From: Cryptomeria japonica
Lineage: Eukaryota > Streptophyta > Pinopsida > Cupressales > Cupressaceae
Reading direction: 5' to 3'
DNA: 64,000 bases
Assembly: GCF_030272615.1 (NCBI RefSeq)
Contig: NC_081407.1
Location: forward strand, 376,456,877 to 376,520,876
Within the stretch, counting starts at the first letter, position 1, and each line of letters opens with the position of its first letter. A program made the position numbers and the translations under genes. Shown in pieces: positions 12,026 to 24,210 of this stretch. A model generated the notes under the pieces. The model ran no database searches. It had not been told where the DNA came from and saw only the letters and a list, made by a program, of their open reading frames with translations.

Positions 12026-15000
12026 TTTGGTATCAGAGCCAAGTTGCAAACATTGGGATCTCTGGTGTCGCGTGTGCCCTCTATTGGTGTGAGGTGTATC
12101 GACCTTATGTGTATGCTTGTCCTCATTTTGCATGTGAGTGATTGAGCAGACCTTGTCTGGTGTGTAACGTGTGTGTTCACACCTTGTTTTCGCCTTCTTG
12201 ATGTTGGTGTTTGAGTGCTTATATGTGCTTTGTATGCTTATTTTGTAGAAAATTAAATGATCATCACCATTCCTCTCTTCTTTCTGGAAATTAAAATGAT
12301 TAGGATATGTGTAATTATCTTTGATTTGAGTTTCTTGTTGCAAGAGAGAAAAGGGTGTGACTTCTTGAACCCTTGTGTGAGCTTTATGATGCTTATGTTT
12401 TTAAATTATTGAAAGGGCTATGGGTTTAAAAATTTGTTTTGGGTGAATGGGAGAAAACTATATGAGTATGTTTAAAGAATTCTCCATGTGTGTGTTGTAG
12501 GAGTAGCATGATTAAATTCTACCTTAGTAAGGTGCATTGCTATGCGAATAGTTGAATTATGTGAAACTGCTTGGTTTGTAGAAGTGTTAAAAAGAGCATG
12601 TTATTGTAGCTCCAAGAGAGTATTAATGTGTTTTCCGAAAGATTGTCTTATGTGTTTCATTAAACCAGTTTGATTGAAGACTTATTTTAGCAAATGCTCC
12701 ATTGAACTCGCTTTTGGGTATATGTAATTACCTTAATGTATTTAGGAAGTGCGAATGGAAAAGCTTGTTTGATGTGCGTGCATTAATATGTTTTATTTGG
12801 GTAATAGCTTCTTGCTTATCTTGATTGTAATGTGATCTTCTCTAATAGGTTGCAATTATGACATGTGTTTATATTGTATTATTATAAGTGAGTGTTCTTA
12901 TGAGGTCTTGCAATATCGAAAAGATTGCTTCTCTTGATCTCCGTTTTGTTTGGAAAACTAGAACCTCCTGTTGCAACCATAACTATTGAAAATGCTTTTG
13001 TTAGGCTGATTGTCATCCTTTAACGGTAGCGAAATGAAAACCGTGTAATTAAATGATAGGCTTATAGTGGGAAATTTAATATTATAGCATGATCTTGATT
13101 GATCTTGTGTCCTTGTAGGAAATGGTTTGGTGATCAAACTCTCTTTCCCTTCTCTTTGCCTAATCATAAGTTTTTTAGAAATGATATTAAGGAAGTGCAT
13201 TGATTTAAATAGAATGTTTATAAAACATGTGAAATTGTTTGTTTGTTTTTGGCTTCATAGTGATAGATGAAAGTCCTAAGCTTTAGAAATGAATTTGCTT
13301 AGCTAGTAATTTAGTTATGAATGCTTAGTGAGATTCGAGAAAGCTATAGGAATGATGTTATTTCCTTATATAATTGTGAATTGTTAATAATTCAGTACTT
13401 GCATCTAGAGTAAACTTGATTCGGTTATTTATATAGAAAGCATAATTGCAATCTTCCTTGTTTAGATGTTAGCGTACTGAAAAGTATTCCCCGTATATGT
13501 GACTAAACCAGTGTTGGTGTATCTGTATGTGTTGTAAGAAACCAGTGCTCGTTATGTGTGCCCATGGATTGGTGAAGTAATCAACCATGGAGGATATGTT
13601 GCTTATGAGTATGGGAAACCATACTGTTTATGTGATGCTGTTTATTTGTTTCCCTGCTGGGTACCAAACCTCGGGTTGTGGGTAACTCAGTATGTTAAGG
13701 GGTAGTATTATAAGTAACCGTTCCTTGAATAGTATGGATTGGCGTACGAGTAATGTCGGCGCGAAGTGACTTTGGCTTCTCTACTTCGAGGAATGATATA
13801 GTTGTACTACTAAACTGTATCAAGGTGTACTCAATACTCTCCCTTTTTGATGAATCTATTTATAGGTTTATATGTGTTAGCCTATTCCCTTCCTGTATTT
13901 GAGCATTTAGATGGCAGTTCTTGAGCATTTTGTTGGATTCTATTGGAGGATCCTTTGCCTTATCTTCATGAAAGGTAGGTTTATTCACATGTGCTGCCAG
14001 TTAGTATGTGTTGGTGGGCATGTGGGTGGACCATAGTCATGTATACCTCTGACTTACGGCGAGTATCCTTCTAGGAACATCGCTATGCAGAGTGTGACCG
14101 GCGTGTGCCTTATCCGCGGGGTACACTGCCATGCGGGATACGTCCATTGTGTGTTTTGTCTGTTTGGAGTATTGCCATGCCGTGTTGAGACACGATGCGG
14201 GATGTAGTAGACATTTCCATGCGGCCTACCGCTAGGTATTGGGTAGAGCCATGCCACGTGATGACGTGATGCGGGGTGATGTCGAGGTGCACACTGCCAT
14301 GCCATGTGGATGTGTGACTTGGCCACACCATATGATGAGCTACTAGGATAGCTAGACGATTGTTCCTCCCTTCCTTGTTGGTGGCTAGCTTCTAGTCACG
14401 TAGTGATGTAATGTGCAATTGTGATATTCTTTATATTTCTTTGGGGATCAGCAGTTTATTTTACTTTGACTGTGAAGGTTTAGCCATGATCTTGTGATCT
14501 TTTACACTTTTGATTTGGTGTTGAGATTCCGGATTATTTTCTTGCCTTACTGTTGGAATTGAGGATTTATTATCTTTATTCTTCTGTACTTTGGTGGCTA
14601 AACTGGTTTATCATTATTGTTTTCGGATGCTGGTCTTGTGTTGCAATGTGAATTCCTCTCCAAGAACGTAGGAGACGGGCTTGGATGAGTGTATACGAGG
14701 AAGTAGACGCAAGGAACCTTGAGGATGGAGGTATGTGAGGCTGTGATGCAGCTAGTATCCACTACCTACCTATGTGTGGTGACTATCTCTTGGAGGCTAA
14801 CCACCTTGTTCAACAAGGGATACTCACAAAGGTCTTGTATGGAAGGTAGCACCGCCATGGTGTGCCTAACATCATCAAGCCTTTGAGTGAGATATTGGAT
14901 TTTTATGATCATATTGTTGTTATGAGATCAGGCATAGAGATGCTGATCGTGCATGTTATCCTTGACCGAGCATTAGACATGCTCACATGTGGCCTTTTGT

Positions 15001-15589
15001 GTTATGCATTCCAGTTATGTGGATGGTTATTATTTGTATCATGGAGTAAATTGTGTTAGCTTGTCGCTATGTTATGGGACATAGTCTTTGGAAAGGTGTT
15101 CTTATGCCTGGCAAGTGTAATCAATTGAGTTATTTTGTTGCTCTTATTTCATGAAAGTTAATTTGGCTGTAGGAATTGATATTTTGAGCTAGTTCTATTC
15201 AATAAAATTTTATGAGAAAGATGGATTGGTAAAGGAAAATTGATCTTATGGCATGTTTTTCTGTCATGTTTGATCGATGATTATGGTAATTGTTGTTTAC
15301 CTCCTTGTAATGTTTTAATTTGGTGTACTGAAAGGAAGAAAATTCTTGTTTCTCTGCTATGATTGTGGATATTTCCTAGAATATTTTAACGAATGTATGG
15401 TTTTAGATGTATCATGCCAATGGATAATGGCGTTTGTAAAGGATTTTGCAATTATATTTCATTTATCTATGGAAAGTTTTCTATGTGCAATTTGACCTTG
15501 TTGAATAAGTTTTAGGGCTGATGCGTACGACATGTTCTCCATCTAGCCTTACAACTTCCAGGAGTAAGTCGGAACCTAGGGGGGGAGAA
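12026..15589 (+). mobile_element. LARD internal domain, copy 2 (non-coding)
   Basis: Second 3,564-bp interior, the same length as copy 1 and nearly identical to it. It begins with the same primer binding site (12028-12040) and ends with the same polypurine tract (15578-15589). No protein-coding domain is visible. The low divergence between copies shows the duplication is recent compared with the split between LTR1 and LTR3. Confidence 0.88.
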
Positions 15590-18500
15590 TGTAGTACCCC
15601 TACCGTAATCGATCTCTAACCTTGGTTTAATCTTGATTAGTTAATCGTAATATGATGTTACAATCATATGTTTGATTTAACGCGTAGCTATTGATGTGGT
15701 TCTCACACTAGTTGTATGCAGATTTTCAGTGTTCCTATTTCGTGATGTTAGTATCGGACTAATGATTTCATTAAGTTATTATATATGTATGCGTGTATGA
15801 TCATTGGTTGCAGGAGATTTCAGGTACGAAGTCGCATGAGTGCGAGGTTCGTCGTCACCTGGTTTTGCAGGTTTGAGCATACCTTTTAATCCTTAGAGTT
15901 GGATTAGGTGGTCGTAAGATCTTAGTCGGCCTTAGTCGTGCTCAAGTGAGCATCGTCAGTCATCGTCGGTGATCGCTTCTTGTTTGGGTTTGCGTGACCT
16001 TCTCGGTTTGCATGCCTGGTGTGTTTGGTTAATTGATTAATTAGTCCTTAGTAATTATTTTGATTATTTATGCGTTTGTGCATTGAAGACTAATGGATTA
16101 AATTAATCTGGTTTCCGTTTTGCGATTTCCGTTGTTATTGGATTGCTCGTTTTTAATTTGGAGTAAATTCGATTTAATGACTGTTTTCGAATATTTAATG
16201 CATTTTATATATGCTGTTGGTAAAGAAAGTTTTGTATGTTATCGCAATAGAATTTAATTGAAATCTGTTGGATTATTATATTAGAAAGGTTAAATTTGTT
16301 TAAATGAGGAAATCGATTTTTGATTGAAAAAGCAAGTTATATTGTTGATATTGTTGAAAAGAATTAATTTTTGAGTATTATTTTTAAATAAAAGTTTTTA
16401 TTCCAAAAATGGAATTTTTGGGTCAACTCTTCCATATAACCCAAATTTGGGGAAAAATGGGAGGGGGGACAATTTTGGAGAAGATTTTGGGGAAAGGAAT
16501 GTTGCTGGATCTGACAGGTGGGATCTCCCTCAGCCATACCAGGATCGCGAATTAAGGTAGGATTCTGAATTGGTTATTGAAAATTAAATTGATTGTTCAT
16601 ATGAATTTGGCTGGAAATTTTAATGGAGATGTGTATTTTTCTCATTGCTGTTGAGTGTTTGAAACCCTTGGTTTTTGGAAAGGATGAGCAAACCATCAAG
16701 AAAACATCCTTTTCATATCAAACTGAAATTGTTATTTCAAATCTTGGAGTGGGTCTGTTGTTGTTTTAATCCGAACTGTGTTAATAAGGAATATACATGT
16801 TTTTTTTAATGAACTGTGCGTTCATTTTTGGTTCGGACTGTGTGTAAATGAGAAATGAAAACATTTGTTTTTTTTTTATTTATCGAACTGTGTGTTCGAA
16901 GAAGATTTTTATGCTCTGTGGCAAGCTGGACGTATTTTATTGATTGTTCGAACTATATTATTTCATTTTCGAACTGGGCGTATTTGTTTATGGTGTAACC
17001 GCACGTTTTTTTTTAATTGTTTTAGCGGACTGTGGGAATTGGGGTTTGGGAGAGCAGGGAGCGGAGCTCCACCCGCTCCCCTCCCCTCTCCCCCGCGCGT
17101 TCCGCCCCTTCTCCTCTCCCCGTCCCGTGCTCCTCCCTCGCGCTTGGTTAGGCCGCGGCTCACGGCGGTGGCCACAGGGGCCGCGGTGGCCGCAGGGCGC
17201 CGCGGCACCTGCGGGCACCACCGTGGGCGCCGCCTGCGAGTGCCGCCACGTGCCCTAGCCGCGTTTTTAAACGCGTTGCTTTTGTTTTAAACATAGTTAT
17301 TTAAATGCGTGTTTTTTTTTTAAAAAAAAAAAGAAACTTAGTTTTATTTAAATGCATTTCTTTGTTTAAACGTAGTTTGTTTTATACGATGTTTTAAATA
17401 CGTTTACAATGAAATTTTTAGTATTGGAAAAAAAAAAGAAAATCATATGGTATTTATATCATTTAAATGGGAGTTGTTTTAATGTTAAGTATGATTAGTT
17501 GTGTAATTTGATTAAGGGGCATAGAAATGATAAATGTTAAATTGGCATTGAGTAATTTTTAAAATGGAGTTTAGGGAGTAAGCATTACTCAACTTCATTT
17601 CGTGATTGATGCCTCCTTTTAATTAAATTCTAAAACTGTGAATTTTCGCAACTGAATATCAGTCATTTCATTCTGATTGATGATGTTAAAAATATTATTG
17701 TAGGACATATCATCGAGTAATTGAAAAGTAGTGAAATGTTTATCGTTGGGCATTAGAAATTTAACGATATGCATTGGGAATGACTATCTCCATTTAGATT
17801 CTCTTTCTGCATTTTTATTTTCGTAATCCGTATTAGGTAACTGGAATTGAAATTATGAATCTCTAGAGATTGAATTTAGTCCAGTATGTTAATGACGTTT
17901 TGGAATGGAGATTAAATATCTTATTTTAATTGTTTAATGGTTGTCAGAATTTTTTTAATATAAATTGGTTTAAAACTCATTATGGCTTAAATTGCCTGTT
18001 CAATGCTTGAACCTTAGGAGTTAGAAAACCAAGAACAACTTATCCCCAGTTGAGGTAGATAACTGTAATCTGTTTTGGATCTTGTAGAAAACTTGATCGC
18101 CTTGTAATGTTTAAATCAATTTGAGGAAATATTGTCTTTTCTGATTATTGTCTTGCGAGTTTAATTTCTGTATTCGCCTATAATTATGAAATGGCATGTT
18201 TTGCTTTGTTTAGTAGGACCCTGTCGTATGGATGATTTGGTGTTCCTGTTTCAGTCCTCGAATTTTGAGTTGACTATGGTATTGTGATGTTGTCTTAGTT
18301 GGTCATGTCCTCTTCTGTGAGTCGTATTTGACCTGATGATTGTTTCTCCTTCTTGAACTCTGTTCATCTGACCATGTGTATTCCTTGGGTTGAGTTCGTC
18401 TGAGTTAGTCTAGTGTCGTATGGGAAGGTGGCTTTCGATTGGGGGCCGCGCCCAAAGTGGCTGCTGGATAACCCATCGAAAGTGAGTCTAATAAGTGATA

Positions 18501-19815
18501 ACCTAAGGAGATTAGAAAATAATTTATAAATTAGATAATGTGCCTCACACATGGGACGAATGCTATCATAGATTCGGCATGCTGTGAGAAGGCTTGAAAT
18601 GGCAAACCATCTTCCTTGTCTTCACGAGAGGATGTGTGGGTCCACATGAGGCTTGGATGGGCCAGAAGTTCGGATTAGGTTGCCAGGGTTACCATTGTAT
18701 GGGCCGGGACCTATGAAGACTTGCCATGGTATCCATACCAGGTTGTGTGATGACACTTGTCCCTATGTTCGCTAGTGTGTTGTCATTTTGTCCTGTTTTG
18801 AGTACCTTTGTGAGTCGTCCTTTGTCGCTGCCCTTGTGAGTGTCGGTTTCATGTTAGACCTTGGGTGGTGATGGCTCAGTTTTATGGATGCTCTCTTGGA
18901 CCTTTTGTATTAGCTTGGATTATGTTCTTCTGGATCCTGTTCTTTTTAAGGATCGTTTATGTATTATTGTCCGATGTGGTCGTTTGTATATTGCTTATGT
19001 ATCGCCTTGATGGCTGGATTGAAATGGTGTAACCTCTTGTACTCTTAACCTTTTTATTTATCAGAGGGGTCTTGCAGTTGAGCAGACCCGAAGATGTAGC
19101 CCTTTAGGGGTGAACTCCGAGATCATTATGGTGTTATGTGGTGTACTCTCTTATGTTTCCTTTATTCAGTTATCATGTATGATTAATTTATGTAAAATGG
19201 TTAAGTGGATAATTGGAATTAACTATTAATGCTTATATTCATTTCTTCCTGGAATGCCATGTGGATCGAATGCATAATTGGTTGAGATGCAGTTTATCGT
19301 AATGCATGTGTGAAATCGACCCTTTTAATGCAATAAGTTGGAATATGGAATAATGTATCTTAGAGTAATGAATTATTCTCAGTTGTTGCTAAGGAAATTT
19401 AATATGCTTGGTAAGATCTCTTATGTTACGATGAAATCCTAGTGTATTAGAATGTTAGATGTTTGGTTTGCAATTTCAAATGAAAAGCTTGAATGAGTAT
19501 TAGGAATGGATCTTAATGATGAATCTTGCTTGTGATTTATATTTCCATCTTTGAAAGAAATTATCCTGATTGTGATTTATCTCGTGATTAAGATATTCAG
19601 CTTAATGGATTAATTGTGTGAGTTAAATGAATTGTGAAATTTAAGTAATCTCGTTGGGAAACTCTTTAGGAGATTGTTGTTAATGTCTTCCGCTACGTAA
19701 TCTGAATCTTGATATCTTGTTGCATCTTATGTGTTGTAACTTTAAAAAAAAAAATTTGCACTCTATTCTTGTGTTTTGGCTTAATCCCTTCGGGGTTTCC
19801 TGGTGGGGCATTACA
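15590..19815 (+). repeat. LARD LTR copy 3 (3'-most)
   Basis: 4,226-bp LTR, very close to LTR2 through its first 3.4 kb. Its end reads GGTGGGGCATTACA, one base different from the other two (T at 19803). It is followed at once by TAAGG (19816-19820), whose last three bases match the three bases before LTR1. Confidence 0.9.
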
Positions 19816-19820
19816 TAAGG
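19816..19820. repeat. Right copy of probable target site duplication (TAAGG)
   Basis: TAAGG follows the CA end of LTR3. The left partner is cut by the window start, where only AGG (1-3) remains, so three of five bases can be checked and all three match. Confidence 0.65.
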
Positions 19821-21320
19821 TCATTTTACCATTCATGTAATCAAGTTGTCTAGTTGGTCCTAGGAAGGTCGTCATTTGGACAATACTCTGCAAATGGGTC
19901 AAAATGGGTCAAATTGATGTAATACCATAAAATTTGGTTCCAAAGGTCCTTTCATGTCTATTTGGACTTATTTCAATGTGTTTAAGGTCATGGTTTAACA
20001 AAATGTTGAAAGTTGTCATTATTGACAAATATTGTCATGAGCAACTTTTCTTTGTAAAGGGCAATTTTATGTCTCCAACGGTTAAGTGGAGTTTAAAAGG
20101 TAGTTATAAGTGTTGGGAAGGCTGATAAACCTATGAAAAGGCCTATCCTTGTTCATTTTAAGGTTGGAATGTCATATACTAAGGAGAAATCAATAAAATC
20201 TTAAAGCTTTCTGCACTTTTCCTATGTTACTCCACATGATAGTCACTTCTAGGCCTTGGATCCTTAAATTTCGTTATTCATTTGCATTTATTACCTATTG
20301 GAGATGAAAGAGGACTTAATCCCCTCTATTTTGGCTTTGGTTTCATCCAATTTGATTTGGATTTGAAAAAGATATTCCACTTTTTGTAAAGCACTATCAA
20401 AACCCTTCCTAGGGTTAACAGTGACCATAAATAATGTAATGCATCATTTGTAGCCATAGGAAAACCACCAAAACTGGTAGGAACTTGTAAAATATCATGC
20501 CATTTCATTTTTTTTTTTGTGCAGGGGCTCATGAGAAATTTTGGCACATGCTAGTTGAATGCAAGGGACTGATTTCTGAGTCACGGTATGAAACACAGTG
20601 ATTTCATGGAGTTTGATGTGGTGTGAATGCATCAATGGTTCTTGGGGAGTCTAGTGAAGGGAAAGAGGAATGTGTCAGGGGTCCATTGACAAGGGAAAGG
20701 TTCACCAAGTTGAAGAACCAATAACTAAGCAAACCTTTGGCTGTCCTAAGTTAACAGTGACTGTGACTGTCTTAGCAAAATTGGTGAGACAGCAATTTAT
20801 TATTTGCCAAATAGGGTGTGATGGGAAGTTCAGTGGTTGGAGTTTTGGGAAGGTTAGTACATGGATCCTATAAATTCCTAGAAGCCTTTTGGAGGCACTA
20901 AGGTGAGGGGAGGAAGGCCATGTTCATGATTGTCTCAAGCCTACATGACTGGCATAAAAGGACAATGGTGTAACAGTAAGACTTCCTTTGTACTTTGGTT
21001 GGTTGGTGGAGTAGAGACCCCTTTTGTGTATTTTGAGAATCCTTCTTGGGATGCCTATTATGTATATTTGTTGGGGTTATTCATTTTATCCTTTGAATGG
21101 GGATTGGAAGTCCTAATTGAGCATGTACTAGGGTGGGTGACTAGCGAAAGGTCTTATGGTGTTGGAGTGTTAGAGGACATGGGGTTTAGATTCATACATG
21201 TTGGAGAGGTCTATGTGAGCATATTCCAATGATTGAAAGAGGGCTAATAATCATGTGTGGTTTTGGATGTATTGTACTTTGTGATTATTATCACTACCTC
21301 TTATCTTCATCTCAAATAAC
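19821..21320. other. Unassigned intergenic DNA
   Basis: No recognisable gene or complete transposon. The short open frames here (about 60-100 codons, for example 20930-21232 plus) contain no motif I know and have no continuation in neighbouring frames. A short near-duplicate of AAATGGGTCA occurs near 19892-19913. The stretch is probably remnant repeat DNA into which the LARD inserted. Confidence 0.4.
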
Positions 21321-21324
21321 AAAA

Positions 21325-21735
21325 GGAATACAATGAAAAACATAATAAATGAGTTATTAGAAAGAGGGTACGTTCAACCTAGATTTAGCCCTTTTTCTTC
21401 CTTGGTGGTATTGGTAAGAAAGATGCACGACATGATGAGAGTGTGAATTAAATACAAAATACTAAATAGGTATCTACAATAAAAAATTGGTACCTGATCC
21501 CTAGGATTGATAAGCTAATAAATGAATTCCATGGAGTAATCTATTTCTAAAAAAATTGTCCTTGAATTGGGTCACCATCAAACCCATATCTGAGAGGAGG
21601 ATATATATAAGACAAATTTAGATGCAACTATATGCACTATGATCATTTATCATTTTATTTTTCTTGAAAAATGTGCCTACAAAATTTTTATAGCATAAAT
21701 TACATATTTAAAGCACATCATCAATGTAAAGGGAC
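21325..21735 (+). pseudogene. Ty3/gypsy reverse transcriptase fragment, ancient
   Basis: Translating the plus strand with frame changes gives the conserved gypsy RT order. There is a segment resembling 'GYVQPRFSPFSSLVVLV' (about 21367-21417), then the 'CIKYKILNRYL'-like and 'PRIDKLINEFHG'-like blocks (21447-21535), then a remnant of the 'LGHHQ' block (about 21565-21580) and a weak 'HYDHLSFYFS' region. In-frame stops and shifts are frequent, and no catalytic YxDD segment, RNase H or integrase follows. It covers only fingers and part of the palm, so it is a molecular fossil with no LTRs that I can find. Confidence 0.75.
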
Positions 21736-22070
21736 ACTAATACATTTGGACTAGATTTTTGACAAAGGTTTCCAATAGAGAAGGTATATTGTGGCCAAAT
21801 TTGATTTTTTTTGAAAAAATACCTGCATTCATCGTAATTCCGACGAAAATTTCTCATTTGGTTTTGATGAAGAAGGCATTAGCAATGAGAATTTTCTTTT
21901 TTTCAAAAAAGTGCCCGAGTTTGTCGTAATTTCGACAACAGCGACCATTACAAAATAAAAAAAGAGGTGGGGAATTCATTTGTGAATTACAATTCTTCAT
22001 AGGTGTCCAAGGTGACTTCAACCCCCAAGAACATCAAACCCACGTTGAAGGAAATCCCATGTAGGAGGTA
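21736..22070. other. Unassigned AT-rich DNA
   Basis: Contains two similar phrases around 21812-21870 and 21893-21945 (a T-run, then AAAAAA, then a 'TCGTAATT.CGAC' word), hinting at a small degenerate direct repeat. No gene is seen. Confidence 0.3.
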
Positions 22071-22073
22071 GAT

Positions 22074-22935
22074 TCAAATTGCCCTAGTTTTTAATTTCAT
22101 GTTGCAAAAAATATACATGTGGTGGTTAATTGTCCTAGTTTCATCTCGTAAAACCATAGAACTGTGATTTAGGAGTGAGCGTTCAATTTTGTAGTAGCAA
22201 TCCCTTCCTCCCATATACGTGCATGTTGATTGTTCACATGAGATCACATCTCTTTGTGGCATCATATCAAACAATTCATGAGCCTTGTCCATGTTTCCAC
22301 ATTTTGTGTTCATGTCAAGCAGGGCATTTGCAAGTACAACACCTAACAAAATTCCTCTATCCGTTATGCTTTGATGGATGTCCATACCCTGTTCCAAAGC
22401 TCCCAATTTTGCATAGGCAGGGAGGATGCTGGCAAAGGTTGTGGAATTTGGCTTTATGCCTTCCAATTTCATTTGCTTGAAAGTGTCTAAAGCCTTTTCA
22501 ACAAATCCATTTTGTGCATATCCATCAATCATTGCAGTCCACGAGACAACGTTTTTTTCAAGCATTCTATCAAAAAGTTCATGTGCCTTGTCTATGCTTC
22601 CACACTTTGCATACATGTCTACTAGGGTAGTTACAACTACAACATCTGACAAAATTTCTCTATCCTTTATGCTTCGATGAATGTCCATACCTTGTTCCAA
22701 ATCTCCCATTTTGGCATAGGCAGGGAGGATAGTAGCAATGGTCATGGAATTTGGCTTTACACCTGTCAATTGCATTTGCTTGAAAGTTTCTAAAGCCTTC
22801 TCAATAAATAAATTTTGTGCAGTTGCAACTACATCTGACAAAATTCCTCTATCTTTTATGCTTTGATGGATGTCCATACCCTATTCCAAAGCTCCCATTT
22901 TGGCATAGGCTGGGAGTACGCTGGTATACGTAACT
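22074..22935 (-). pseudogene. PPR protein pseudogene (PLS-type fragment)
   Basis: The minus strand encodes about six pentatricopeptide repeat units of the PLS type. Hallmarks are 'LVDMYAKCGSIDKAHELFD', 'VVSWTAMIDGYAQNGF' and 'LEQGMDIHQSI'. Intact relatives bind organellar RNA and act in editing, splicing or stability. Here a stop (about 22875-22880) precedes the first Met of the open frame while PPR sequence continues upstream to about 22935. Near the start of that frame roughly one repeat's worth of sequence is missing: 'DVVATAQNLF' runs directly into 'EKALETF'. After 'RDVISC' (about 22245) the repeat pattern is lost. There is no transit peptide, no E or DYW domain and no promoter context, so this is a fragment of a large family. 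Confidence 0.85.
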
Positions 22936-23675
22936 AAAGAAATGCAATGATTAGCTCCAAAAACATCAAACCACTACTAACAAAACTGAGAGTCTGAAAT
23001 ATGATAGGGAATAGTGTGAGCTATCCTGAAATAAAATATTTTATTTTCAATTTCAACTAAAACATAATTACTCAGCCATTTAATGTTATTAATAAGTGTT
23101 TAATTTATGAAAGAGATAAATGGTTGGCCACAAGTACATGAGTTAGTAAATGCACACAAATAAGTGAATTTGATATTCAAAACTATCTACAATGAATTCA
23201 ATTCTTGTCCATTAGTCATTTATGTTTGCAATAAGCATCTTTCTTTGTTTTTCTTAATCTTTATTCATAGTTGTGTGCATATTTCACATTCTATAATAAG
23301 GATATCAATTGCTATGGTTGAACACTAGCATGATGTTTGCATTGTGGTATAGATGTGTGGAAACATTATTATGGGATTGTTATATTATAGAGATCATAAA
23401 TATAGATATCACATATTAGTTCTAGCTCTTCTTGGATTGAGTCCAAAGTTGACATACAGTCATAAAGCCATTATTAGCAGATCTATCCATTTCTAGTGAA
23501 GACAATTGAGAAAGTCATTTTGATATTGAGAGTTTCTTATCTGTTTACCTATTGATCATTATTAAGCCATAATATTTAGGTTTATTTATCTCTCTTGCAA
23601 AACTTCTGTAAGTGTCCTAGATTGTCCCTACTACTCACTCTTCAATGAAATAGTGGAGTTCTAAAGATTTGGTCC
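22936..23675. other. Unassigned AT-rich DNA
   Basis: No gene, LTR end or repeat recognised. Minus-strand open frames near 23635-23921 are antisense to the exon-like segment that follows. Confidence 0.35.
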
Positions 23676-23968
23676 ACAAGATGGTGTTGAACGTATCAAC
23701 AAGGCTAGCATGGAAGGCATGTTCAAGCTTCCACTTGTACAACTTACAACAAATAACTTGTTGATAGAAGAAATTATTGAAATAGGAATACAATCGAAAG
23801 ACAAGTAAGTACATACAAACCTCCTCAGTTGAAAGTAAAATCTGTGTATAAAAAAAGTACATTGAATCCCAATCCATAAACATAATAGAGATATCGATGG
23901 ATACTTAATTGGATATAGCATGTCAATAGAGATACCGATGGAGACTTAATTGGATGTAGATTTGTTAC
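23676..23968 (+). pseudogene. Orphan exon-like segment, copy A of a tandem duplication
   Basis: From about 23664 the plus strand reads as protein-like sequence: RFGPQDGVERINKASMEGMF, then a run containing 'LPLVQLTTNNLLIEEI' and ending 'IQSKDK' at about 23803. It is followed directly by TAAGTAC, giving either a stop or a GTAAGT splice donor. I do not recognise the family. The whole segment repeats 293 bp downstream. Confidence 0.45.
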
Positions 23969-24210
23969 ACAAGATGGTGTTGAACGTATCAACAAGGCTA
24001 GCATGGAAGGCATGTTCAAGATTCCACTTGTACAACTTACAACAAATGATTTGTTAATAGAAGAAATTCTTGAAATAGGAATACAATCGAAAGACAAGTA
24101 CATACAAACCTCCTCAGTTGAAAGTAAAATCTGTGTATAAAAAGAGTACATTGAATCCCAATCCATAAACACAATAGAGATATCGATGGAGACTTAATTG
24201 AATCCCAATC
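23969..24210 (+). pseudogene. Orphan exon-like segment, copy B
   Basis: Copy B repeats copy A and keeps the same reading frame. The few amino-acid changes are mostly conservative (Leu to Ile, Asn to Asp, Ile to Leu). Four bases present in copy A after 'SKDK' are absent here, so the frame runs 13 codons further before a stop and the GTAAGT donor is lost. The flanking 'ATAGAGATATCGATGGAGAC' motif is also repeated (about 23886, 23927 and 24175). Confidence 0.45.

Larger units (their letters stand above)
4..19815 (+). mobile_element. Tandem three-LTR non-coding LTR retrotransposon array (LARD-like)
   Basis: Three direct LTR copies alternate with two copies of one internal domain (LTR-int-LTR-int-LTR). 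The unit from 7800 to 15589 is exactly 7,790 bp and is followed by LTR3. LTRs begin TGTAGTACCCC and end GGGGCATTACA, an imperfect terminal inverted repeat. A primer binding site follows LTR1 and LTR2, and a polypurine tract precedes LTR2 and LTR3. No gag, protease, reverse transcriptase or integrase motif appears in any frame, so the element would depend on proteins of another element. LTRs of about 4.2 kb with a 3.56-kb non-coding interior fit the LARD class described in grasses. The outer flanks look like one target duplication (TAAGG), which argues for one insertion followed by unequal crossing-over, not two independent insertions. Misassembly of a long repeat is the main alternative. Confidence 0.9.

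Noticed and set aside
1-19815. Two independent LARD insertions side by side
   Set aside because: The shared central LTR, the exact 7,790-bp unit and a single outer target duplication favour one insertion plus recombination.
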